Source of the DNA: Metridium senile
Taxonomy: Eukaryota; Cnidaria; Anthozoa; Actiniaria; Metridiidae
DNA: 64,000 nt
Reading direction: 5' to 3'
NCBI GenBank assembly: GCA_949775045.1
Contig: OX459107.1
Span: forward strand, 12,427,250-12,491,249
Shown: one piece after another, positions 13,099 to 24,528 of the stretch
How positions within the stretch are numbered: position 1 is the stretch's first letter
How the letters are laid out: each line of letters starts with the position of its first letter
The notes under the pieces: model-generated
Database searches by the model: none
Seen by the model: only the letters and a program-made list of their open reading frames with translations
Told to the model about the DNA's origin: nothing
Translations under genes and position numbers: made by a program

Positions 13099-13099
<1 letters not shown>
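12974..13099. mobile_element. 5' part of CCCTAAAAGGTACG-family element, split by LINE
   Basis: ctcgctttgtccaagtgggt...gatcggcgg...tgacccctaaaaggtacgc is the typical terminus. The remainder resumes after the LINE at 16864-16935 (gacccttaaaactgattttt...aaaggtacgcacgggaaat). Confidence 0.75.
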
Positions 13100-13133
<34 letters not shown>

Positions 13134-16100
13134 TTAATATTTGTTTCGCGCAAATTAACATGTGCATATGATCAAATGCGCGTAACATGTGTATATAAAG
13201 TAAATGTACTAATATAAAATATAATGAAATATGATTATGATGTATACAATAAAATATGGTGATATCAATATAAGTTGAAACGAAGAAATATTAAAACTAA
13301 TAAAAACTAAAAAATAATTATACAAATCCATTATATATAATATCTACTAGTAGAAACTAATAATACTAACTAATGATCATATGATAATTGAAAAAGATAT
13401 GTTTTTAAAGACTTTTTAAACTTAATAATGTTTATCTCGTTTCTAAGATTGCACGGAAGATTGTTCCATAAAACAGGTGCAGCTACTTTGAAACATCTAT
13501 CGCCCGTAGTTTTCTTAGTAATCCCTTGTGCAGGCTCTAGTAAAAGACCATTGTTATTGGATCGTAAATTATAACGTTCAGGACGTTTAATATTAATAAG
13601 GGTACTTAAATAAGAAGGGGCATTTGCCCTTAAAATTTTAAAGGTTATTAAAACTATCTTAAAAATAACTCTATACTTAATTGGTATCCAGTGAAGCTGG
13701 TATAATACTGGAGTTATGTGACAAAAACGTGAAGCGTTTGATATCAATCTCGCTGCTGCGTTTTGTACGCGTTGGAGCTTCTTAATGCGACATTCTGGAA
13801 GTCCAAAAAGTATACCATTACAATAATCTAATCGGCTGGTCACCAATGCATGCACGAGAGTTTGTGTGGCTTCTCGAGTAAGATATTTTCTTATATGTCT
13901 AATATTATGTAGCGAATGAAATGAAAGCTTGCAAGTTTTAGTTATATGTGTATCAAAATTGAGATTGCAATCCAGCCATACGCCAAGATTTCTAGCCTCC
14001 TTTACAGCTGCAACGCACGCATCACCCACCAGTATCTCATTGTTATTAACTTTGTTTATTTGCTGCCATGTCCCTATGATCATAAACTCGGTTTTTGACT
14101 CGTTCAGTTTTAACTTATCTGTGATCATCCATGCTCTAACAGCCTTGATACAATGTTCCATTGCTTTCCATGCATCTTGTTCATTAGTTGATCTGCCAGG
14201 TTTAAATGACAGATATAACTGGGTGTCATCAGCGTAAGCATGTGCATTTGGAAGATGAGCTTTGATGACATCGAATAGCTTGCTTGAATAGATAGAAAAC
14301 AGAAGCGGACCCAAACATGAGCCTTGAGGAATTCCAAAATGTAGTGGACGACTATCAGACAGAACCTCATCAATCATAACGCGCTGCGATCGACCATGTA
14401 AATAGGAAGAGATCCATTGCAATGGAGATCCTGTAATCCCAAATGAAGTTTGAAGGCGACGTAATAAAATGGTATGGTCGATCGTATCGAACGCCGCACT
14501 CAAGTCCAGCATAACTAACAGCGATACGTGTTGTTTGTTCATATCAAACAGTATGTCATTAACAATACGCAGAAGAGCAGTTTCTGTACTGTGCGATGGC
14601 CTGTAAGCTGACTGTAATACAGGAGCCAGCTCATTGTTAGCTATGTGTTGAGAAATCTGATCAAACACGGCTCTTTCCGTAATCTTTGATAGAAATTGCA
14701 GATTGCTGACTGGACGTAAGTTCTTGTTAGTTAGATCTTTCGCACCTTTTTTCAGAAGTGGCTTAACAAGTGCTTCCTTCCAGTCCGAAGGAAAGTGTGA
14801 CATTGACAAGGATGTATTCACTATCTTGGTTACAATTGGAAGAAGGACATCAAGACATTCATGAAGAAGAGAGGTTGGTATTGGATCCAAACTGCATGAC
14901 TTTTTTGAAGAATTCTTAATTAGATCTTGCACTTCAGACTCATTCAAAGTCTTGAAAGAGCTAAGACATTGAATACCATTTGGCAAAGATTTGTCAGAGG
15001 GAACAAGATCGTGCTCAGCAGGACTTACAGTAATTTCGTCAATGTCTTTACGGATGTTTTCAATTTTATGGAGAAAAAATTTGCTGATATCATTAGCAAG
15101 CACCGTCTTATTTAGATGTTGTGGAAAAGTCAGACTCGTATTCATGCCAAGAAGTTGTTTTGCTGCACCAAAAAGTTTTCTTTGGTCATAGCTATTTTCA
15201 TCCATAAAGTTAGAATAAAACTCGCGTCTAGCTTTGTTTGTTAGATAAGTTACATGGTTTTTCTTACTTTTGTAGTCAGACAAGTCGCAGTCTAGCTGAC
15301 TTCTTCGCCATTTTCTTTCAGCCTTCCTCCTAGCCCTTTTTGCAGTGTCTATCGTTTCGTTGTACCAAGGTACGACTGGCCTTACGATACGAGTACGCAA
15401 TCTTTGTGGTGCATGTACATCAATAGTTGCAGAAAGTGTCGTGCAGTATTGTTTAACATAGCTATCTAACTCGTTTGAACTGTTAATATCGTTAATATCA
15501 TAAAGTGGACTAGAAGTCAAGTCGTTTTTGAAGTTGTTCATGTTAATAGATTTTAATTTCCTATAGTTGATCGTTCTTTTGGAAAGATTAGGCCTTGGCG
15601 AAGCAAGATGACATTGAACTACAGCGTGGTCCGATATAAATCGGCCAGTTTGAGGAATTCCTTTAATAACTGTCTCAGACATACGCGTTATTATTAGATC
15701 AAGGGTGTGGCCAGCCTGGTGTGTTGGGCTCTCCACATGTTGTTGCAATCCAAATGACTCTAACAAATCCAAGAAATGTAGCGCATCTGTGTTTTGCTGA
15801 TCGTCAACATGTAGATTGAAGTCTCCTGTAATAACCAGTTGTTCTTTGCACAATAAAAGGCTTTCCAGGTATTTTGGAAACTCATTATCGTTTAGAAAAA
15901 CGTTTGTTGGAATACGATGTTTATCTGAGTAAGGCGGTCTGTAGATGATAACAAGACGTAGATTGTGAGACAAAGACTTAACAATCCATTCTGAAAATTC
16001 ATAGGATTGGCCTTCGCTAACACCAGCATTCACTTTTTTAACATCAAAAGTGTCACGATAGATGATTCCAGTTCCACCCCCCCGTCGATCAGATCTCATG

Positions 16101-16863
16101 TGGTCAGCAATTTTATAGCCACCAGGACATAATTCAACTCTGTGTGCAGAGTCCTTATCAGTTAACCAATGTTCAGTGACAGCTACTAGGTCCGGTTTTG
16201 TGTCACAAATAAAATCATAAATTTCAGCAGTTTTATTTCTCACTGAACGGGCATTCAGATTACACAACATCATTAATTGTTGTTTGTGCCAGTTTAAAGT
16301 CGACGTATTAACATTATGCACTGTTATTAAGTTGTTGCGCACTGGCGCCTGACGCATTCTAGAGCAATACTCGGGTCTAGCAGAGACAACAGAATGAATA
16401 CTTTGATTGTCAGGGCCAGGATTCAATTTGAATACCAAGTCGCTTACATCTAGTACAACATGAAAAGACGCCACTGAATTTGCATAATAAGAGCACGGTC
16501 TTTTGTGACGCCTTAGTTTCACGTTAGGCAATCCTTTTGTAGTCGAAAGAGTGACTGAGATGACAGGAACAAAGCTGTGTACATTCCATGATGATACGAA
16601 CAATAGTTCACCAACAATAGTATTGTAATAACCAGAACATTTGTTTGAGATGGATGATAGTTTTGTAGATGAATTGGAGTAGATATCTCTTGAAATATAG
16701 CATGTTCCAAAGCCAAACAAGTTCCCCGTCAGCCATGGAGATGTTAAACAGGTATGAGTGTGGTTTCCAGTGCAAAATGAAAGTCCAGAAAGAGAGAAAG
16801 CGACCAGAATAACGGAGTGCAAAGCACCGTGGCCAAGCATCATTATTCCATATATAAGGAAAA
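13100..16863 (-). mobile_element. CR1/L2-like non-LTR retrotransposon (LINE), nearly intact
   Basis: Element of about 3.8 kb on the minus strand. Its 3' end is a (TAA)n-type microsatellite at 13100-13134, a tail style usual in CR1/L2-like LINEs. Both sides show aaaaatga (13092-13099 and 16864-16871), interpreted as the target-site duplication. It interrupts a DNA element of the CCCTAAAAGGTACG family, whose halves lie at about 12974-13099 and 16864-16935. No LTRs are present. The coding frame is uninterrupted, so the copy is young or still active. Confidence 0.88.
13370..16843 (-). CDS. LINE polyprotein: APE endonuclease and reverse transcriptase
   Basis: The open frame runs on from 16969, but its first ~36 codons read through the host DNA element outside the LINE; Met at 16843 (MMLGHGALHS...) is the first plausible internal start, giving ~1157 residues. 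Numbering from the 16969 Met: a hydrophobic/Cys-containing N-terminus, an NPGP tetrapeptide at ~183-186, AP-type endonuclease at ~236-455 (NLNARSVRNK, TEHWLT, GDFNLHVDD, SDHAVVQ), reverse transcriptase at ~730-990 (LDLSAAFDTIDH, GIPQGSCLGPLLF, catalytic YADD at 912-915), then the C-terminal region of CR1/L2-type elements (LDYCNGILFGLP, RVQNAAARLI, LHWIPIKYR). It nicks target DNA and copies element RNA by target-primed reverse transcription. No separate ORF1 was found, so it may depend on another copy or lack one. Confidence 0.93.
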   Translation of the reverse strand: MMLGHGALHSVILVAFSLSGLSFCTGNHTHTCLTSPWLTGNLFGFGTCYISRDIYSNSSTKLSSISNKCSGYYNTIVGELLFVSSWNVHSFVPVISVTLSTTKGLPNVKLRRHKRPCSYYANSVASFHVVLDVSDLVFKLNPGPDNQSIHSVVSARPEYCSRMRQAPVRNNLITVHNVNTSTLNWHKQQLMMLCNLNARSVRNKTAEIYDFICDTKPDLVAVTEHWLTDKDSAHRVELCPGGYKIADHMRSDRRGGGTGIIYRDTFDVKKVNAGVSEGQSYEFSEWIVKSLSHNLRLVIIYRPPYSDKHRIPTNVFLNDNEFPKYLESLLLCKEQLVITGDFNLHVDDQQNTDALHFLDLLESFGLQQHVESPTHQAGHTLDLIITRMSETVIKGIPQTGRFISDHAVVQCHLASPRPNLSKRTINYRKLKSINMNNFKNDLTSSPLYDINDINSSNELDSYVKQYCTTLSATIDVHAPQRLRTRIVRPVVPWYNETIDTAKRARRKAERKWRRSQLDCDLSDYKSKKNHVTYLTNKARREFYSNFMDENSYDQRKLFGAAKQLLGMNTSLTFPQHLNKTVLANDISKFFLHKIENIRKDIDEITVSPAEHDLVPSDKSLPNGIQCLSSFKTLNESEVQDLIKNSSKKSCSLDPIPTSLLHECLDVLLPIVTKIVNTSLSMSHFPSDWKEALVKPLLKKGAKDLTNKNLRPVSNLQFLSKITERAVFDQISQHIANNELAPVLQSAYRPSHSTETALLRIVNDILFDMNKQHVSLLVMLDLSAAFDTIDHTILLRRLQTSFGITGSPLQWISSYLHGRSQRVMIDEVLSDSRPLHFGIPQGSCLGPLLFSIYSSKLFDVIKAHLPNAHAYADDTQLYLSFKPGRSTNEQDAWKAMEHCIKAVRAWMITDKLKLNESKTEFMIIGTWQQINKVNNNEILVGDACVAAVKEARNLGVWLDCNLNFDTHITKTCKLSFHSLHNIRHIRKYLTREATQTLVHALVTSRLDYCNGILFGLPECRIKKLQRVQNAAARLISNASRFCHITPVLYQLHWIPIKYRVIFKIVLITFKILRANAPSYLSTLINIKRPERYNLRSNNNGLLLEPAQGITKKTTGDRCFKVAAPVLWNNLPCNLRNEINIIKFKKSLKTYLFQLSYDH

Positions 16864-16935
16864 AAAAATGACCCTTAAAACTGATTTTTGAGCCAAAACT
16901 CTTAAAGGTACGCACGGGAAATATTTTACTAGAAA
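16864..16935. mobile_element. 3' part of the element split by the LINE
   Basis: It continues the family sequence broken at 13099, starting with the repeated aaaaatga, and aligns with the intact member at 54884-55745 (tgacttttgagc..., gtgagcacaggaaac). Confidence 0.7.
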
Positions 16936-18141
16936 TGTTCGTAGACCATGTACAATCACAAGCAAACATTTAAGACATTTTTAAAAATTTAAAATTTAAA
17001 AATTACTTATAAAACTTCAATTAAAAATAATAGTGGGTATGTGATTATAAATATACACCAGTGATTTACAGCGAATAATCAGGTAAGACTCACGATGTAA
17101 AATGAAATCTACATCACATAGAAAATGGTCACTAGTACTGCTTACATATCACCACTAGTTCATAGTAAAATTGTCCCTTAATATTTAAGATTTCAAAGGC
17201 TAGTTTTCCTTGTTTATTGAATTCAAAGGTTTTTGTTTACCACATACACAAGAAAAATTTACAATGAGAAGTGGAAAAAAATAGGTGGAGGGTGCAAGAG
17301 AGAACCCAAAGGGTTAAACAAAGTACTCTTGCACCCAGGATCGAGAAGAGAAAGGTAAGAGAAAGGAACCTCTGCTCGCAGGGTAACGATGACCGGACCT
17401 GATCAAATAAAACCTACCCATGGCGAGGTCAAACATTGATAACGCCGGTCAGCGTCTGTTATGGTATTTCCTTTGAAAAGTATCTTTTAAACATATTTCT
17501 GTACTTAATTCAACATCTTCGATAATTAACAATTAGACCCGAAGCCCGAATGGGCTATTGACCCAGTAGCCCATGAGGGCGTACCCTGGGTTCCAGAGGC
17601 TCTAGAGGGGATTGGGGAGAGAGAGTGGCGGGGAGGCGAACGGCGGAGAGAGCTCTCTATCCGTTCGCCTCCCCGCCGCTCTCCCTCCCCGCCACTCTCC
17701 CTCCCCGCTGCTCTCCGAAATTTCAGACTGCAAAATTAGGCCGAAAATAGGTCAAACTTTGAACGGATGCACGTGACCGCTTTAAAATGAAACGACCTAA
17801 TAATGCCTATATGATTACTTGCTCATAACTACCTTTCAACATGAAAAGTTTCAGGTGGGGTTGTATCTGACCATTTCTGAAAATTAGATGCTCTAAAACG
17901 TTCAAAAACCACCCAGAATGACACAAAATACATTAAGCAACAACACAGGATCGAGATATGCTCAGATTTTTTTAGTCCCATCTTTTTATTTACTGCAAAA
18001 ATGGATTGTTTGAGCTGCCTGAGAGCTTGTGAGCTGCGACGACAACCCGACAATTTTCAGCGAGCATCCCCACCCTCTTTCGAAAGAAAGTGAGCCCTCG
18101 TAAAGTTTATGTAGTTCAGCGGTATATTTCATGAATTTAAG
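16936..18141. other. Upstream region of ABRAXAS1
   Basis: No gene is visible. It contains a GC-rich inverted segment at ~17577-17720 (ttccagaggctctagaggg, ggcgaacggcggagag and its inverse) shared with ~49520-49590. The last few hundred bases probably hold the ABRAXAS1 promoter. No TATA box is evident near the start codon. Confidence 0.5.
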
Positions 18142-21100
18142 ATGGAGGTTTGTGTTTCAGGTGCAGTGTGGTCTTCGTTAATTTTGGAACTTGCAAACAG
18201 CAAAGGAGACTCGGTATCCTTAAACTTTGTGATTCTCAAGTTAGCTAAGATGTCACTCTTTGATTTAATGTTATTATCTATCTACAGGAAGGGTTTTTAA
18301 TCGGGGAAGTGAGCGTTAGAGCAGTTACAAGTATCAGTGATTCTTCGTCCCAGCGTTTGACCTACGAACGGGTTTCAAGTAAGAACACATACATATTATA
18401 AGTCTATAGATGATCTTTAACTATAAGCTTAATCAATCATATGTGTTAAGTCAATCATATGTGTATCATCGTGTTGATAACCATGTATGCTGGATTCAAT
18501 TTGAAGTACTGTATTAAATTGATGTGTAAGATTCATATATGTTATTTATTTTAACTAGCTATTCAAGGATTAATCCCATGCAGTAATACATTCAGGTATG
18601 GATTGTGTTGATGATGTTGTAGTTTATAGTGACGATGATAATAAGCAGCAGTGTTCATAATTTTGCAAACAATTGGAGGGATAAAAGTTTCTAAAAGGAT
18701 ATATCCACCTTTGCTAAAAGGTTTGAATTTTAATACAGACATTTTGGATGTTATCAATTTATTGAACTAGAGTTTTATATACTCTGGCATACTTAGTCAA
18801 TCCCAGAGGGGTATCGGCAGCAGTTTTGAAAACCACCCCTAAAAGGTATGCACAGATTAAAATATCTGTAAAGCTTTGTTGATTTCAACCCCTAAAAGTA
18901 TGGCTGTGCAATCCTTTGGTAACAAAGCTGAGTAAAAATGACCCTTACACAAAATCAATTTGTTACGTAACTGATTTTTGAGCCAGATTTTTACAATCGT
19001 GGAGGAATGGCGAAAATAGTGATCGAGACTGATCTAGTCCACATTCACAGAAAAAGCTGAAAAGGTTGTTGATTACTGTCTTGCATTTAACTTTTGGATT
19101 GTTAAAATGACTTCAAATTCAAAGAAAGAAAACAAGAGAATGTATTTTATTGGAAAATCAGCTCTCTTAGCTTAGCGCAAGGTAAAAAAATAATTGGATT
19201 TGCTTTGAAAAAAATTCTTTAGATTGACTAGTTGGGCTGCCTGTGTACCTGTCAAAATAAGAATACTTGATATTATAAATGTTTAATCATTTTTCTGATC
19301 TTTGTAGTTTCTATGATAATATTGGACAAATTGAGCTCCAGAAAGTTCAAGGCATAGATTGGCAACACAGCAAAGTAGGTGGATAATAGTTTTTGAGTGA
19401 TTTTCTTTGACAATCCATACCATTTGTTGACAACATATTTGGAGTGATATTTGAAATTGAATGCTGCTGTTTTGTAATATTGAGGGCTCAAGTTCTCAGG
19501 TGGCAGAACTTCTAGTTTTTCTTATTTTGTTGAAAACTGCAACAGCTCAAATCTTGCTTAAAGAGCCATTATTAGCCTTTAATTAGTACTGGAAGAGCAT
19601 GAAAAACTGAAGCAGCTATAAAGACTTAATATAACTCAAAATGACTGGGGAAAATATCCTTGTTACCCATAATTTTGTCATAAATAAGGGAAAACAGGTG
19701 CTTGACAAAATAAGCATAATCAAATGGTCTTAGTCCAGTTTTTAACTTGAAATAAATACTTGTCAGAGTCATTGCACTGAATATTGTTGTGGAAAAAGCT
19801 TTTTTTAGCCTAAAAACAATAATTTCAATACAAATCCCAAAGAAGATGTTTTTGTGCTAACATCACTGGTTTTGTGTGACTGATTGTCATGACAGTTTCT
19901 AGTGTTTTCTAGAAACCAAACAGCAGGGCAAATTAGGTTTGTTTAAGAAATTTGCAATTTTTCAAATCTTGGGCATTTTTAAGGGCAGTTTCTGGAGTTG
20001 TAGAATTCAAAGGGTTAATTTACATTTTGTTGAATAAAGTATAGGGCAACTATGGGGGTCCCAGGGCTATATTAATCTCTAAGGGTAAGTGAAACACTGT
20101 AAATGGAAATGAGTTTGAGTCCCGCCAAGGGCAATTTATATTTTTCTTCATGTATCTGAGTGAATTACATTCTGTTGTGTACGTTTTGCTTGAGATAGTG
20201 TATTGTCTTCATCAAGTTAAACATGTAACAGGTTGATATTTATTTTCCATTCTGCTTGATTTTGTATTTATTTAGAACATTATTGGTTGGTATAAGTTCA
20301 GGCGGAATACCCAGCAGTTAGTATCTATGAGAGAGCGACATGTCCATCATAACCTTGTTAAAAAACTGAGGTTTACTCCCTGTAAAGGTATAAATTATAT
20401 GATGTTAAATTGTATTTTTATTTTCTTCATTCTTTTGGCCATCTTTTGCTATATCTTGACCATCTTTGAAGCATATCATCTTTATTTAATGATAATTATT
20501 ATTGTTACAATGTATGACCACAGTTATCACTGAACAATGTCATTGATTTGAATTAGTTCTTTATTGAGTTCTTTATTGATCAGTTGATTTCTCTTGTAAA
20601 GTTATGCAATTCAGTACCATTTTCCTGTAAAGTAGCTTCAACAAAACCTCTGTCCATCTACCTGTCTGCAATATATAGGCTAGTACATCTTGTTTGATCA
20701 CACATCAAATAAAGGTAAATAATTCCCCTTGTTTTCTTTTGTTCTTTTTATAGAATTTCTCTTGATAGTATTTACAGCATCAATAGAAAAAGGAGTATCT
20801 GTTCATTCTATCAATTACAGCATCTTTTCCTCCAGTTCTTTAAAAAGGTAAGATTATCTGATAAATGATCTAATTATATCAGTTTTACACACAATATACA
20901 CAAACACTTACTTTTGGTGTAAACATTATGAAGTCCTTCAATTCCATACACAGGGACTCAGATCCAAAAGGGCAGGAATGCTTGATGTTCCTTTAGGGGT
21001 TGAAATGAATGATTTGGCCCTGCTCAGTGTGTCAAATATCTACATTAAACTACCACAGGCAAAGCTGGTACATCTGTACCTATTGGGGTGTTCATGATAA

Positions 21101-24100
21101 CTAGAATGACAAACTCAGAAGGACAAAAACCATTTTTGACACTCCCATTTGCACCTTTGGTACCTTTTATGGACCGTGGTTAAGCTTAAGCTGAGCATTC
21201 TCTTACCCAGACCCTTCTCAGCTTTCTAACAAAAAATCAAAGGCTCTGGTTGGACACAAATCCAGTGTCAATGTAATTGTTTGAAATAATTTCATGCGCA
21301 ATCAGCGATAATTATACACACCTACTACGCAACGCTTTCATTATGATGTTGCTAGAGGCAACTGTCCACTACAAATTTACTTTGACCGCATTTACTTGGT
21401 TTCAGGCTAGATTTACCAAGGCCGTCTGTTTGAAAAAAATAAATATAAACAGTAATCCCTGTTTAGTCTCCTGCAGTTTGGTTAGTTCTGAGAGCTGAGA
21501 CATTCCAACGGCTAGTTGCAAAATTGGCTGGCTGGTGAGTAATTAGCAGGAGACAAATAGCCGTTGGAATGTCTGAGTTCTCAGAAAGCCTAAAATAGCA
21601 ATAGCAAACTCTCCAATTTGTTTACTTTGTTCGAACACTTGATATAACTATAACCATAACCACAATTATTGTTTTTCTTTAGGATCGAAATTCACGTTTA
21701 GTTTTGATAACGCGCATTGGCGAGAATTGACTTAAAATCTGCCATTTTGTAACTGGAAGTTAGAAATTATTGAGCATGCGCATATCTGACGACCCAGACT
21801 CTGGGTCTTCCGGTTTGTGTCTGACCATAGCCTTTGACTTTTTTCGTTAAAAATCTGAGAAGGGTCTGGGTAATCTTGAGAATGAAGCTAAGCTTAAACT
21901 ATTTAATTTTATTGAAATTTCTGCTCAGCATCCCCACCTTTATTGTGAGAGGACATTTAAACTGCTGAAAACAAAGAAACAATGAATTGTGCATAACTTG
22001 TTGTAGTGTTAATCTGTACTTTACAACGTTAATGACACAGACTGTGTTTGCTTCAGGAGTAAGAAACAGCATTCTATTTTTGGTTTCAGCTCACTTGATA
22101 ACCATGAACTAAAGGTGGTTAATTTAGGTGATACGTCTCACTCAGAATATAGACTTGAGCCAAATACAATACGAACCTCATCAAGTTTATTTGAAGAAGT
22201 TACTGATGCCTACAGGTATGTACTACATAATAATTAGATTGATTATTAATCTATAGTCACCTATAGGGACTTCTTGCTTCTATTCCTGGTAACTATGAAT
22301 TAGAGGGTTTTATTAAGCCTCCTCCGCAGGCTCTGTAGGTGTCTGGGAATGAAGATACAAAAAAATGAACACGAGGGGCAAGGGGTGCAGGGGAAAGAAA
22401 AAGCTGAAGAGATGCCTGCCAACTGAACAATAGCAAGACAATATGCGCACATCTGTTGTGCATTACAAATTTAAAGTGTTTTAGAGGCAAGGGGCAATTT
22501 AGAAATTGTTGTTTGTAATTTTCTCACTATAGGGTATTCAATGACAAATATATTTGTATGACATGATGGGGATTGTTTTGACGAAACGTGTTTGGTCGAA
22601 ATTGAAAAGTTAGCGAGTATTCCATGCTCTGATTCTCATCACAAGATCATTTTCAAAGAAACAAATACAGTAAACACCCGCAGTTAAGAACCTAGTGGAT
22701 TAAGAACCTCTTGGCAGAACCTGTTTAGCCAAACAGGATCAAGCAGGTTCTTACATGTGGGTTACAGCCAAATTACAGGATAAACAACCCAGAAGTTACT
22801 TGACACAGTTTATTGGAAAAATTAATAATATAGTCATGTAATATACTGTAAGTTGTGAATTGTAAGTTGATTGTTTATTTGTTTGTTTAAAGTCACAGTT
22901 ATATGTAATGTTGGTCCAAACCGAGCTTATTTATTATTCTTATAATAAGAAATAATAACATATCCCCTTTTTAACAATTAAGAACCTAATTAAGAACCTG
23001 TTTTGCCTAAATTATCAACAACTACCCCTTTATACAAGAACCTTTTTTGCCTGACTTAAAAATAAAAGGTTCTTAACTGCGGGTGTTTACTGACAGTAGC
23101 GCAATTTTGATTGAGGCTGTAGCTCTTATTATGAATGTGTATAGATAGACGAATAAATTTGTTTTAATAATTTGTTTGCTTACTGGGTTATACTGTTGTG
23201 TGTTTGCAGGGAGGACTTTATGGATCAAGATGGATGTTTACAACAACCTCTTTCTACACATTCTATGTATATTTCACTGGTCACCAAAATGAAGGTACGG
23301 TAAAATAGAAACACAACCCACAACCCGTCTATGACAGATGCGTGTAAACAAAAAAACTTGTAAGAATTTGAAAAATGTTTTAAAAGCTGCGAATGTTGGA
23401 GCCAAATATGGCAAAATGTTGGCATATCATGTAACAAAGCTTCTTTGTTGGGTACCGTTGCATGTTTTGTGACAAAATGGCAATTCGAAAGAAAGCTGCC
23501 AGCTCTGTAACACTCAACTTTTGTCTAAAAGACATAGAAGAGTCAGTAGAAAATAGTTTGTGCTTCAACACAAATGGCAGCCAGATTATTGTGGAGCAAA
23601 GATTATTTTGGAAAGATGCAAGGCTGGCTCCACTCGAAAATACACCAAACGTTTCCTGTGCAACAAGTTGTTTTCTGGTGTTCCATTTAAACATTTAAAT
23701 TAGCTAGGAAAGCAAGTATTGTATGGTTGACATCATAGAAAGTAGTTTGTGTGAGTGGCATCTGGCCCAATGAATAAAATCAGAATGATATTAATTTTAG
23801 CAATATTTTTTGGTTCTGATTTACACATTTTCTACCAATAAAATGTATTTTATTTTAATCAGGACATCTTACATAATGTTAAAGACAGTGAATCAACTGT
23901 TAGTGTCATGGTGGACCAGGTGGAGTCACTCAAGGAACAAGTACAAACATTAAAAGACAAAGAAATGGGTCAGTAGCAATTCCTATGTAATGTAACCTTA
24001 TTCAGCTATTTATTATTAATTCCAGATATATATCCTTCCAGACAAGAAATAAACTTTCAAAAGTCTATTTTAACAAAATTAAATCTCTTGCTTTCAGAGA

Positions 24101-24516
24101 AAAGAAGAAAACTGGAAGAAAGCAAAGTTGAAACAGCACAATTAATAGATATTAAAGATTCTGCAAGTCAAAATAATAGTAGTAATATTGCGACAATTGT
24201 AGCAGGAGCAGAAAGTTGTTCAAAAACATCACAATACAGACAACATTCATATAAATCTAAAAGTAGACGTATTGAATCTATGGACACAGACACGTTAATT
24301 GATCTTAGTGAAGAAACAGGGGATAAAAGGCCATTTGCTCAAGCTTCTTTGCCTTTGAATGGTGCAATAGTTTATAAAAATAATACAAACACTCACAATG
24401 ATAAAAATGATGATGACGATGATGATACTCAGGACTACAGTTTATCAGGAGATAACCAAGAAACAACAGTACATGATCACCAGACAGTCATGGAATCGAT
24501 GTCTCCAACATTTTAA
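18142..24516 (+). CDS. ABRAXAS1: Abraxas 1, BRCA1-A complex scaffold (MPN- domain, coiled coil, SPxF tail)
   Basis: Ten exons: 18142-18213, 18288-18378, 18559-18595, 19308-19374, 20276-20387, 20754-20847, 22057-22215, 23210-23294, 23863-23968, 24098-24516. Phases join throughout, giving 413 residues (human about 409). Start ATG is in a good context (aagATGG). Exons 1-7 encode the MPN- domain (EGFLIGEV early; IIGWYKFRRN in exon 5, like human VVGWYKFRR). This fold lacks zinc protease residues and pairs with the active deubiquitinase BRCC36. Exons 8-9 encode a coiled coil (VDQVESLKEQVQTLKDKE). Exon 10 is low-complexity and acidic, and the protein ends SMSPTF, the pSer-Pro-x-Phe motif that BRCA1 BRCT repeats bind. 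Role: recruits K63-ubiquitin deubiquitinase activity and BRCA1 to DNA breaks. The paralogue ABRAXAS2 lacks this tail in vertebrates, so ABRAXAS1 is the better name; an invertebrate may have one pro-orthologue. Intron 1 (74 bp) has a U12-like donor. Confidence 0.93.
18785..19000. mobile_element. CCCTAAAAGGTACG-family fragment in ABRAXAS1 intron 3
   Basis: gaggggtatcggcagcagtt...ccacccctaaaaggtatgc, a second acccctaaaagta, and gtaactgatttttgagccag match the family body. Termini are degraded. Confidence 0.65.
20085..20160 (+). mobile_element. tRNA-like SINE remnant
   Basis: gagtttgagtcccgccaagg resembles a tRNA B-box region. The A box is poor, so only a short fragment is claimed. Confidence 0.35.
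21179..21899. mobile_element. Inverted-repeat element with nested foldback, ABRAXAS1 intron 6
   Basis: The outer arms are gttaagcttaagctgagcat...ttacccagacccttctcag and the inverse ctgagaagggtctgggtaa...gaagctaagcttaaac. Inside, 21498-21600 is a separate foldback of the 'ctcagacattcc' family (agacattccaacggctagtt / aatagccgttggaatgtctg). Confidence 0.75.
22668..23092. mobile_element. MITE with perfect ~25-bp inverted termini, ABRAXAS1 intron 7
   Basis: cagtaaacacccgcagttaa at the left and ttaactgcgggtgtttactg at the right are exact inverses. taagaacct motifs recur internally. A relative lies at ~5318-5430 (tagtggttcttatatgcggg). Confidence 0.85.
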
Positions 24517-24522
24517 TACTAT

Positions 24523-24528
24523 AATTAA
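24523..24528 (+). terminator. Candidate ABRAXAS1 polyadenylation signal (ATTAAA variant)
   Basis: An attaaa hexamer occurs within ~10 bp after the stop codon. It is close to the stop and unsupported by RNA data; a more distal signal is possible. Confidence 0.25.

Noticed and set aside
13370..16969. 1199-codon host gene
   Set aside because: Endonuclease and reverse transcriptase motifs, a microsatellite tail and target duplication identify a retrotransposon; the first ~36 codons are not part of it.
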